From assembly GCA_902492935.1 (NCBI GenBank), contig CABUNJ010000017.1, positions 1-53,840 on the forward strand: a stretch of 53,840 nt of DNA, written 5' to 3'. The stretch's first letter is position 1. Every line of letters begins with the position of its first letter. The stretch comes from an uncultured Collinsella sp. GTDB lineage: Bacteria > Actinomycetota > Coriobacteriia > Coriobacteriales > Coriobacteriaceae. The notes beneath the pieces were generated by a model, which made no database searches, was not told the DNA's origin, and worked only from the letters and a program-made list of their open reading frames with translations. Position numbers and translations under genes: made by a program. Positions 24,619-31,853 of this stretch are shown here, one piece after another.

Positions 24619-25842
24619 ATGGGACGTTTTACCAATCCTCGCGATCTGTACTTTGGTGAGGGCGCTCGCCACGAGGTGAAGAACCTCAAGGGCAAGAAGG
24701 CCATCATCGTTTCTGGCGGCAGCTCTATGCGCCGCGGCGGGTTCCTGCAGGACGTCGAGGCCGACCTCAAAGAGGCCGGCATGGAGGTCAAGCTGTTCGA
24801 GGGCGTCGAGTCCGACCCCTCCATCGAGACCGTCATGAAGGGCGCAGCCGCTATGCGCGACTTCGAGCCCGACTGGATCGTTGCTATCGGCGGCGGTTCG
24901 CCCATCGATGCTGCTAAGGCCATGTGGGTCTTCTACGAGTATCCCGAGGAGTCCTTCGACAACATCATCCAGCCGTTCAGCTTCCCCGAGCTGCGTCAGA
25001 AGGCTCATTTCTGCGCCATCTCCTCTACCTCCGGCACCGCTACCGAGGTCACCGCGTTCTCCGTCATTACCGACTACGCCAAGGGCATCAAGTACCCGCT
25101 GGCCGACTTCAACATCACCCCTGATGTCGCCATCGTCGACCCCGAGCTCACCTACACCATGCCCGCCAAGCTGTGCGCTCATACCGGCATGGACGCTCTG
25201 ACCCACTGCATGGAGGCCTACGTTTCCACCTGCGCCTCTATGTTCACCGACGCCAACGCTCTGCACGGCATCCGCGAGATCGTCGAGTGGCTGCCCAAGT
25301 CCTATGCTGGCGACCATGAGGCCCGTCAGCACATGCACGAGGCTCAGTGCATCGCCGGTATCGCCTTCTCCTCGGGCCTGCTCGGCATCGTTCACTCCAT
25401 GGCTCACAAGACCGGTGCTGCCTTCGAGAACGGCCATATCATCCACGGTGCCGCTAACGCCATGTACCTGGGCAAGGTCATCCAGTGGAACTCCAAGGAC
25501 CCGCGTGCTGCCGAGCGTTACGCTTACGTGGCCAAGGAGATCCTGCACCTTCCCGGCGAGACCAACGAGGAGCTCATCGCTGCACTCGTCCAGAAGATCC
25601 GCGACCTCAACGACCAGCTCAACATTCCGCAGTCCATCAAGGATTACGCGAATGGTGGCGTGAAGGTCGACGCCGAGAACCCGCAGATGGTTTCCGAGGA
25701 GGAGTTCCTCGCCAAGCTGCCCGAGATCGCCGCGAACGCCGAGCAGGACGCCTGCACGCCCGAGAACCCGCGCGAGACCAAGGCTGCCGACTTCGAGAAG
25801 ATCCTCAAGGCCTGCTACTACGACACCGACATCGATTTCTAA
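24619..25842 (+). CDS. Iron-containing alcohol dehydrogenase
   Basis: This is a group III NAD(P)-dependent alcohol dehydrogenase, probably reducing aldehydes in fermentation. The 407-residue protein has IGGGSPIDAAK for nucleotide binding, SSTSGTATEVTAFSVITD, and the metal site D-x3-H in MDALTHCMEAYVS with further histidines in GIVHSMAHKTGAAFENGHIIHG. The start is the ATG after AGGAGGCACAGT. It is followed by a terminator and then gldA, a second enzyme of the same superfamily. Substrate specificity (butanol, ethanol, 1,3-propanediol) cannot be assigned. Confidence 0.92.
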   Translation: MGRFTNPRDLYFGEGARHEVKNLKGKKAIIVSGGSSMRRGGFLQDVEADLKEAGMEVKLFEGVESDPSIETVMKGAAAMRDFEPDWIVAIGGGSPIDAAKAMWVFYEYPEESFDNIIQPFSFPELRQKAHFCAISSTSGTATEVTAFSVITDYAKGIKYPLADFNITPDVAIVDPELTYTMPAKLCAHTGMDALTHCMEAYVSTCASMFTDANALHGIREIVEWLPKSYAGDHEARQHMHEAQCIAGIAFSSGLLGIVHSMAHKTGAAFENGHIIHGAANAMYLGKVIQWNSKDPRAAERYAYVAKEILHLPGETNEELIAALVQKIRDLNDQLNIPQSIKDYANGGVKVDAENPQMVSEEEFLAKLPEIAANAEQDACTPENPRETKAADFEKILKACYYDTDIDF

Positions 25843-25864
25843 TCGACTCTTGTTATCGTAACGA

Positions 25865-25905
25865 GGGGCTCCGCACGTATCTGTACGGAGCCCCTTTCTT
25901 TTTTT
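25865..25905 (+). terminator. Rho-independent terminator between the two dehydrogenase genes
   Basis: GGGGCTCCG at 25865-25873 pairs with CGGAGCCCC at 25886-25894, followed by a long T-rich tail. Because gldA starts only 16 bases later, gldA may be expressed by read-through or from a promoter inside this region. Confidence 0.88.
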
Positions 25906-25920
25906 GAGAATGGGATAGTT

Positions 25921-27021
25921 ATGGCTGCAATCTTCAATAGCCCCAGCAAGTACATCCAGGGTCCGGACGAGCTCGCCAAGCTTGGCTCCTATGTCGAGCC
26001 GCTCGGCGCTAAGGCCCTCGTCATCGTGACGCCTTCGGGCAAGAAGCGCGTCGGTGCCAAGATCGAGGGCGGCTTTGCCGAGGCTAAGGCCGAGCTGCTG
26101 TTTGAGGACTTTAACGGCGAGTGCTCCAAGGGCGAGGTCGATCGCCTGGCTGCGCTCGCTCGCGACAACGGTTGCGACATCATCGTCGGCGTCGGTGGCG
26201 GCAAGATCCTCGACACCGCGAAGGCCGTCGCCTATTACCTGGAGTCCCCGGTTATCATTTGCCCCACCATTGCTTCGACCGATGCACCGTGCTCGGCACT
26301 TTCGGTGCTCTACACCGATGACGGCCAGTTCGACAAGTACCTCTTCCTTAAGGCAAACCCCAACATTGTCCTGATGGATACGACGGTTATCGCGGCGAGC
26401 CCGGTGCGCCTGACGGTTTCCGGTATGGGCGATGCGCTCGCAACCTATTTCGAGGCCCAGGCGACGCACGATGCCGACGGCGGCACCTGCGCTGGCGGCA
26501 AGGGCGGCATGGCTGGCCTGGCACTTGCCAAGCTCTGCTACGAGACGCTTATGGCCGATGGCGTCAAGGCCAAGGTTGCGCTGGAGAAGGGTGCGCTGAC
26601 GCCTGCCGTCGAGCACATCATCGAGGCCAACACGCTGCTTTCGGGCATTGGCTTTGAGAGCTCGGGCCTTGCTGCTGCTCATGCCATCCACAATGGCCTG
26701 ACGATGCTGCCCGAGTGCCACGGCATGTATCACGGCGAGAAGGTCGCCTTTGGCACTATCGTCCAGCTGGTGCTCGAGGATGCTCCGACTGAGAAGCTTG
26801 AGGAAGTCTTGGGCTTCTGCATTGAGCTGGGCCTGCCGGTCACGATGAAGGAACTTGGCGTTGCCGAGGTTACGCGCGAGAAGGCCATGATTGTTGCCGA
26901 GGCCGCGTGCGCGCCCGAGGACACCATGTGCAACATGCCGTTTGAGGTGACGCCCGAGAAGGTCGCAAACGCCATCCTGGGTGCTGACGCGCTGGGTCAC
27001 TACTGTCTCATGGATGAGTAA
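25921..27021 (+). CDS. gldA: Glycerol dehydrogenase
   Basis: GldA oxidises glycerol to dihydroxyacetone with NAD. The 366-residue protein has GVGGGKILDTAKAVA for NAD binding, the PTIASTDAPCSALSVLY segment typical of GldA, and metal ligands in GMGDALATYFEA, AAAHAIHNGL and CHGMYHGEKVAFG. A weak ribosome binding site, GGGATAG, precedes the ATG. No dihydroxyacetone kinase is nearby. A clean terminator follows at 27036. Confidence 0.93.
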   Translation: MAAIFNSPSKYIQGPDELAKLGSYVEPLGAKALVIVTPSGKKRVGAKIEGGFAEAKAELLFEDFNGECSKGEVDRLAALARDNGCDIIVGVGGGKILDTAKAVAYYLESPVIICPTIASTDAPCSALSVLYTDDGQFDKYLFLKANPNIVLMDTTVIAASPVRLTVSGMGDALATYFEAQATHDADGGTCAGGKGGMAGLALAKLCYETLMADGVKAKVALEKGALTPAVEHIIEANTLLSGIGFESSGLAAAHAIHNGLTMLPECHGMYHGEKVAFGTIVQLVLEDAPTEKLEEVLGFCIELGLPVTMKELGVAEVTREKAMIVAEAACAPEDTMCNMPFEVTPEKVANAILGADALGHYCLMDE

Positions 27022-27035
27022 ATCAAGCTAAGGAA

Positions 27036-27069
27036 GGGGCAAAGCCAGCAGATGGCTTTGCCCCTTTTT
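27036..27069 (+). terminator. Rho-independent terminator after gldA
   Basis: A perfect 12-bp stem (27036-27047 with 27053-27064) with a five-base loop runs into TTTTT. Confidence 0.92.
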
Positions 27070-27073
27070 GCTA

Positions 27074-27104
27074 TGGTGCAAAGGGGTCAGGTTACTTTGC
27101 ACCA
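27074..27104. repeat. REP-like palindrome between convergent genes
   Basis: TGGTGCAAA pairs with TTTGCACCA around a core GGGGTCAGGTTAC. The core pattern GGGGnnAGGnnnC is shared with the hairpin at 19736-19772. Confidence 0.55.
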
Positions 27105-27106
27105 AA

Positions 27107-27147
27107 GAGGGCGGGGTAGGCCTGCGATGAGGTTTTGCCCCGCCCTC
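27107..27147 (-). terminator. Hairpin terminator of the hydroxyacid dehydrogenase gene
   Basis: GAGGGCGGGG at 27107-27116 pairs with CCCCGCCCTC at 27138-27147 just past the minus-strand stop. The following minus-strand bases are only mildly T-rich. Confidence 0.55.
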
Positions 27148-27153
27148 ATTTGA

Positions 27154-28110
27154 CTACAGCTCGCAAACGTTTTGCGTGCGACCCTCGACGTAGGCGACGA
27201 CGTTGTCGAACTCAATCTTGGCGCGGCGCTGCATGGCCTCGTGCGTAAGGAAGCCTACATGTGGCGTGAAGGTGCAGTTCTTGGCGTTGACGAGCGCGTA
27301 GTCGGCGGGGATGGGCGGCTCCATATCAAAGACGTCGATGCCGGCACCGGTGAGCTTATCGTCGTTGAGTGCCTGGGCAAGGGCATCGTTATCCACGATG
27401 GCACCGCGGGCGCAGTTGATAAAGACGGCACCGTCCTTCATCTGGGCGAACTGCTCGGCGCCGAAGCTCTTGCGCGTGGTGTCATTGTTAGGCAGGTGCA
27501 GGCTTACGATATCGGACTCGGCGAGCAACTGCTCGAGCGAAACCTGCTCAATGCCGGCCTCGGCTGCCTCGGGATGCTCGTGGCGGGCATATCCCAGCAC
27601 GCGGGCGCCAAAGGCCTTAAAGAGACGACCCGTGGCGCAGCCGATCTTACCGCAGCCCACGATACCCACGGTCTTGTCGCGGATCTCGGCGCCCATTAGG
27701 CCGGCGCTCGTCTTGCCGCTGCGGACGGCGGCATCGGCGGCGCCCACCTTGCGCAACACGTCGATGGTCAGGCCAAGGGTGAGCTCGGCGACCGAAACGT
27801 CGGAGTAGCCGGCGCAGTTGCGAACCTCAACACCGCGCTCACGGCAGGCGGAAAGCCCCACGTGGTCGATGCCCGTAAAGGCAACGGCGATCATCTTGAG
27901 CGCATCGGAGCCGGCGACGACCTCGGCAGGGTAGGGGTTGTTGGCGATCATGACGACCTCGGCGCCTTCGCTGCGTCGAGCGAGCTCGGCCGGATCGGTT
28001 GTTTTGGTATCGAAATAGACAAACTCGTGTCCGACGTCCTTAAGGGGTGCGGAGAGCCTGTCGATGGTCTGCTCGGGTACTCCCAACGGTTCGATCAGGG
28101 CAATCTTCAT
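27154..28110 (-). CDS. D-isomer-specific 2-hydroxyacid dehydrogenase
   Basis: The 318-residue NAD-dependent enzyme shows the two-domain family pattern. VGIVGCGKIG binds the dinucleotide, and the catalytic arginine lies in FINCARGAIVD, the glutamate in DVFDMEPP and the histidine in FTPHVGFLT. It probably reduces a 2-ketoacid or acts on a related hydroxyacid. The start at MKIALIEPL follows GAGGAG; an upstream extension of 67 codons is rejected. It is divergent from the ferredoxin gene, with about 150 bases between them. Confidence 0.9.
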   Translation of the reverse strand: MKIALIEPLGVPEQTIDRLSAPLKDVGHEFVYFDTKTTDPAELARRSEGAEVVMIANNPYPAEVVAGSDALKMIAVAFTGIDHVGLSACRERGVEVRNCAGYSDVSVAELTLGLTIDVLRKVGAADAAVRSGKTSAGLMGAEIRDKTVGIVGCGKIGCATGRLFKAFGARVLGYARHEHPEAAEAGIEQVSLEQLLAESDIVSLHLPNNDTTRKSFGAEQFAQMKDGAVFINCARGAIVDNDALAQALNDDKLTGAGIDVFDMEPPIPADYALVNAKNCTFTPHVGFLTHEAMQRRAKIEFDNVVAYVEGRTQNVCEL

Positions 28111-28264
28111 CTTGTGACTCCTCAATAAACCTAGGCGATTAGGTTGGCAATAGATTGTAGGTCTATTTGCCTCAAAGGTGCTCCGCGTGTAATTTGCCCG
28201 AGGCGTGAGCCGATGGCGTATCATTATCTCTTGCTTGTTTGCACTGCTCAGGGAGGGGCCGCGC

Positions 28265-29518
28265 ATGGCGCAGGAACACGATCTGTTTGATGACATTATC
28301 GAGATCAGCAAGGGTTTCGACTTTCTTAAAAACCCGCTTGGCGGTGTGACCGATGCACTCGATCCGTCGGCGCCGCAGTGGAATCCTGCCGACTACAAGG
28401 AGCGCCCGCGCGGCAACACCATCCCGTGTCTGACCTGCAAAAACGAAAAGAGCGGCTGCACCGCGTGCATGGACGTGTGCCCGGTCAACGCTATCGAGGT
28501 CGAGGAAGACGCCATCGAGATCCTCGACTCCTGTCGCAAGTGCGGCCTGTGCGCCGCTGCCTGTCCGACCGAGGCGATCATCTCGCCGCGCTTGGCACCC
28601 AAAAACCTGTATGACGATATCGTCTCTGCTGCTACGAGCCACGAGACCGCCTACGTCACCTGCACGCGCGCCCTCAAGCGCATGCCGCGCGAAAACGAGG
28701 TCGTCGTTGCCTGCGTGGGCGATATTACGGCCGAGACCTGGTTCTCGGTACTGGCGGACTATCCCAACGTGAGTGTGTACCTGCCGTTGGGTGTGTGCGA
28801 TAAATGCCGCAACACCGGTGGTGAGGACATTCTGGGCGAGGCGATTGCGAAGGCCGAGGAGTGGTCCGGCACGGGTATGGGCCTGGAGGTCGACCCCAAG
28901 AGCCTCAAGTGCCATAAGCGCCGCGAGTACGAGCGCAAGGAGTACATGGATAAAATTGCCCGTACCACGGGTCTAACCGTGACCAAGCTCAATCCAGCGA
29001 CGGCGGCGCTGGCCTCGGTGACGCAAAAGCTCAAGGCCCATCGCCATCAGATTACCCAGCTGGAGCGTACGCTCAACACCATGTGCGGCACCACGACGAC
29101 CAAGCGTCGCCGTTCGCTCACCCATGGGCGGCAGCTGGTGCTCTCGACACTGCAGAACCATCCCGAGCTTGCCCAGAATATGCAGGTGAGCACGCCGGAG
29201 TGCGATTTTGACAAGTGCACGTCGTGCGGCGAGTGCGTCAACGTGTGCCCCACGTTTGCCTGTGATCTGGTGGGAAGCGGCCGCTTTGCGTTGGAGTCGA
29301 CGTATTGCTTGGGCTGCGGTGCCTGCGTCAAGGTGTGCCCCGAGCATGCGCTCAAGTTGGTTGAGCATGACGCGTCCAATCTGGTCGTCGTCGATCCCGA
29401 AGCCGAGGAAAAGGCCGCCCAGAAGGCGAAGGCTCACGAAGAAGCTGAGAAGGTCAAGGCCGAGGCAAAGGAAAAGCTCAACAAGATGCTCGACCAAGTG
29501 GAAAAGCTCGCGGACTAG
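28265..29518 (+). CDS. Multi-cluster 4Fe-4S ferredoxin-type protein
   Basis: This 417-residue soluble iron-sulfur protein should carry electrons between redox enzymes. An N-terminal pair of cluster motifs spans residues 55-100, including CTACMDVCP and CRKCGLCAAACP. A second pair lies at about 320-355, in CTSCGECVNVCP and CLGCGACVKVCP. The middle part contains further cysteines (GVCDKC) and a helical stretch. The last 45 residues are a charged KAKAHEEAEKVKAEAKEKL coiled-coil-like tail. The ATG is chosen after GGGAGGGGC. No partner oxidoreductase is adjacent. Confidence 0.85.
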   Translation: MAQEHDLFDDIIEISKGFDFLKNPLGGVTDALDPSAPQWNPADYKERPRGNTIPCLTCKNEKSGCTACMDVCPVNAIEVEEDAIEILDSCRKCGLCAAACPTEAIISPRLAPKNLYDDIVSAATSHETAYVTCTRALKRMPRENEVVVACVGDITAETWFSVLADYPNVSVYLPLGVCDKCRNTGGEDILGEAIAKAEEWSGTGMGLEVDPKSLKCHKRREYERKEYMDKIARTTGLTVTKLNPATAALASVTQKLKAHRHQITQLERTLNTMCGTTTTKRRRSLTHGRQLVLSTLQNHPELAQNMQVSTPECDFDKCTSCGECVNVCPTFACDLVGSGRFALESTYCLGCGACVKVCPEHALKLVEHDASNLVVVDPEAEEKAAQKAKAHEEAEKVKAEAKEKLNKMLDQVEKLAD

Positions 29519-29537
29519 CTAAACGAGCGTAAATGAT

Positions 29538-29570
29538 GGCCGGTGGAACGGGTATTGCCCCGCCGGCCAA
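29538..29570. terminator. Hairpin after the ferredoxin gene
   Basis: GGCCGG near 29538 pairs with CCGGCC near 29563-29568. There is no T run on the plus strand, so it may act only as a 3'-end stabiliser. Confidence 0.4.
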
Positions 29571-29573
29571 AAA

Positions 29574-29640
29574 AGTTGCGGTGGGATAGTTCCTGTTTTG
29601 CCCTTAAGCTGGCCATTCTAGGAACTATTCCACCGCAACT
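29574..29640 (-). terminator. 22-bp inverted repeat terminator between convergent genes
   Basis: Arms at 29574-29595 and 29619-29640 match at 20 of 22 positions around a 23-base loop. On the minus strand the stem is followed by six T residues, so it should end the GntR gene transcript. Confidence 0.8.
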
Positions 29641-29649
29641 AATAGACAG

Positions 29650-30405
29650 TTAGTTCATACTGCTCTGATGGGTCTCGCTGCCGTTATTGCGGCGGGTGAC
29701 CGTTTCGTGGAGTAAAAAGAAGCTGGGAGCCTGTTTGGTCTCGGTGTATTCCATAAGGATGCCGTTGGCGTTGTAGGTCTGCCCGCGTATAACGGCGAGT
29801 GCGTTAAAGTCGTCGAGATCGAGCGCGCGCGTATCCTCGGGCGTGGGATGCTCGATCGTCACATCGCGTTTGCCCGTGGCAATCTTAATGCCAAGATCTT
29901 CTTCGAGGTAACGATAGATCGAGTCGTTGACAATCTCGGGTGTCAGCCCCGGTACTTGTGAGCTTAGGTAATAGGAGTCGTCGGAGCACACGGCTTGTCC
30001 GTCTGCATAACGGATGCGTTTGGCGCGTGTGAGCTCACAGCCTTCGGGAAACCCGGTAATCTTGGAGAGCGCCTTGCTGCAGATGAGGAGCTCAAAGACG
30101 GTGGTGACAGTCTTGAGCTCAAAGCCTCGATTGACCGCGATTTCCTTAAAGGTCTCGAGTCCGCCGCCGCCACGACTCTTCTCGTCACTGATGTTGCGAA
30201 TGACGCGCATGCCTTTGCCTTGCTGGGGGAGCACGTAACCATCTGCCGCAAGCATCGAGATGGCGCGACGGACCGTCATGCGCGAACAGTCAAACAGCTG
30301 CGTGAGCTCAGTCTCCGAAGGCAGATAACTCTGATAGGCGTATGTGCCGTCGTCAATTGACTGCTTAACGTTGTCATAAATAGTTTGGAAGATGGCTCGC
30401 GCCAT
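29650..30405 (-). CDS. GntR/HutC-family transcriptional regulator with UTRA domain
   Basis: The 251-residue protein has an N-terminal winged helix (about 1-70), with PSETELTQLFDCSRMTVRRAI as the recognition part. A UTRA ligand-binding domain (about 95-240) follows, containing FPEGCELTRAKRIRYADG and the late RGQTYNANGILMEYTET. This class senses sugar phosphates or amino-sugars. It lies downstream of the zinc dehydrogenase gene on the same strand and near the alpha-glucoside PTS, so the likely ligand is a phosphorylated alpha-glucoside. Palindromic sites at 31543, 31562 and 31693 are the probable operators. Confidence 0.9.
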   Translation of the reverse strand: MARAIFQTIYDNVKQSIDDGTYAYQSYLPSETELTQLFDCSRMTVRRAISMLAADGYVLPQQGKGMRVIRNISDEKSRGGGGLETFKEIAVNRGFELKTVTTVFELLICSKALSKITGFPEGCELTRAKRIRYADGQAVCSDDSYYLSSQVPGLTPEIVNDSIYRYLEEDLGIKIATGKRDVTIEHPTPEDTRALDLDDFNALAVIRGQTYNANGILMEYTETKQAPSFFLLHETVTRRNNGSETHQSSMN

Positions 30406-30470
30406 GACGGTCTCCTAGAGCAGGGTGCGCGAGCGGTGGATGAGGACCGCTCGCGCAGGTGTCGATCGAT

Positions 30471-31496
30471 TTACTTGCTGGGGTCGATTATATATTTACC
30501 CATGGCACGCAGAGCTGGGTCTGACAGGATGGCGCCGAGTTCGTCGAGGGAAGCCACCTTGGCGACCATCGAGGATACGTCGAGCCTGCCAGAGTCGATG
30601 AGCTCGAGCGCGCGACGCTGCGTATAAGGGTTGATGTAGGACGAGGTAAGCACAAGCTCCTTCTGGAAGACCTCGAAGGGCTTGACGGTGATTGTCTCAT
30701 CGGGCTTGGTGAGGCCGAACATCATGACCGTAGCCTTGTGGCCGGCGATCTGGATGGCCTGCTCGATGGTGACGGGCTTGCCAACACACTCGATAACGAC
30801 ATCGACGTTGCCGACGCCCTCCTGCTTCAGGCGGGCCGGGACGTCCTCGTGGATGGAATCAATTGCCAGGTCGGCGCCGAGTTTGAGCGCAACCTCGCGC
30901 TTGCCTTCGACGGGCTCGAGCAAGACAACCTTGGTGGCGCCGGCGTTTTTAGCAAGCTGCATCATGAGCAGACCGATCATGCCACCGCCGATAACGACAA
31001 CTGTGCTGCCGGGCTTGATGTTGCACATATCGATGCCGTGCAGGCAGCAGGCGACGGGCTCGGTCATAGCGCCCTGCTCGAAGCTGGTGTGATCGCCCAA
31101 CTTGTAGACTTGCTGCATATCGACGGAGCAGTACTCGGCAAAGCCGCCGTTAACGGTGGTGCCGTAACCGGTCATATGCTCGCAGTAGTGGTTGATTCCG
31201 TCGCGGCAGGGTTCGCAGCAGCCGCAGGGATGGTTTGGGTCGATGCACACGCGATCGCCCGGTTTAAAGCCAGCGACGTCGCTGCCCACGGCCTCGACAA
31301 CGCCCGCAAACTCATGACCAAGGATCGTGGGCGGGGTAACGTCGGCTGCACCCTTGTCGCCTTCATAGATATGAACGTCGGTACCGCAGACGCCGCAAGC
31401 TTTGACGTTGATCAGAACGTCGCGCCTGCCCACGGCCGGCTTTGCCGATTCCTCGACTCTGAGGTCGTGCTTTCCATAGAAGACCGCGCTTTTCAT
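30471..31496 (-). CDS. Zinc-dependent medium-chain dehydrogenase (sorbitol/threonine dehydrogenase type)
   Basis: The 341-residue enzyme binds catalytic zinc through C37 (CGVCGTDVH) and H61-E62 (GHEFAGVV). The structural zinc is held by cysteines at about 91-105 (CGCCEPCRDGINHYC). The NAD motif is VVIGGGMIGLLMMQ. It should oxidise a polyol or reduce a keto sugar. It is divergent from the PTS gene and 65 bases upstream of the GntR regulator, so it probably belongs to the same sugar regulon. The physiological substrate is not evident. Confidence 0.88.
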   Translation of the reverse strand: MKSAVFYGKHDLRVEESAKPAVGRRDVLINVKACGVCGTDVHIYEGDKGAADVTPPTILGHEFAGVVEAVGSDVAGFKPGDRVCIDPNHPCGCCEPCRDGINHYCEHMTGYGTTVNGGFAEYCSVDMQQVYKLGDHTSFEQGAMTEPVACCLHGIDMCNIKPGSTVVVIGGGMIGLLMMQLAKNAGATKVVLLEPVEGKREVALKLGADLAIDSIHEDVPARLKQEGVGNVDVVIECVGKPVTIEQAIQIAGHKATVMMFGLTKPDETITVKPFEVFQKELVLTSSYINPYTQRRALELIDSGRLDVSSMVAKVASLDELGAILSDPALRAMGKYIIDPSK

Positions 31497-31542
31497 GGTG
31501 ACTCCTTAACGTGGCGGTGAATGTTGTAATGAAGTATAGGCA

Positions 31543-31577
31543 TGTCTATAGATATAGACAAGCACATCTAGACAAGT
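31543..31577. promoter_or_regulatory. Two GntR/UTRA-type operator candidates near the dehydrogenase start
   Basis: The perfect palindrome TGTCTATAGATATAGACA lies at 31543-31560. A second site at 31562-31577 contains CTAGACAAGT, the exact half-site of the palindrome at 31693. The TGTCTAGACA-like core matches known operators of UTRA regulators such as DasR and NagR in form. Confidence 0.6.
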
Positions 31578-31642
31578 AGAAAAGAAAAATGAAATGCAGC
31601 CATCAGCTATGTCAGATTTAACAGGCGAAATACTGGACATAT

Positions 31643-31674
31643 ACCGTTTACGGCCAATAATCAACCGTTTACCG
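31643..31674. promoter_or_regulatory. Direct repeats ACCGTTTAC spaced 21 bases
   Basis: ACCGTTTACGG at 31643-31653 recurs as ACCGTTTACCG at 31664-31674, exactly two helical turns apart, in the control region of the alpha-glucoside operon. This arrangement suits cooperative binding by an activator. No regulator can be named. Confidence 0.45.
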
Positions 31675-31692
31675 ACCGTAGTATTTATGCTA

Positions 31693-31715
31693 ACTTGTCT
31701 AGATAAGTGATATGA
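31693..31715 (+). promoter_or_regulatory. Operator overlapping the PTS operon promoter
   Basis: ACTTGTCTAGATAAGT at 31693-31708 is a 16-base palindrome with one mismatched pair. It abuts TATGAT at 31710-31715, a good -10 box, so a bound repressor would block transcription of the PTS genes. Confidence 0.55.
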
Positions 31716-31853
31716 TAAAAATAGAAGCGCAAGAAGTCAGGGAAGCGGGCCCACCCGTCCTATTGCACGAGGTACACGCAAACGGCGCGTCTGCGGTCTC
31801 GAGTGAAGCCAAAACCGCAGTCGCTCCGAATGAAGAGAGGGGGATTCCCCGTC

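Noticed and set aside
24412..27000. 862-codon minus-strand ORF
   Set aside because: Antisense to two well-defined dehydrogenase genes; long shadow frames are common in high-GC codon-biased DNA.
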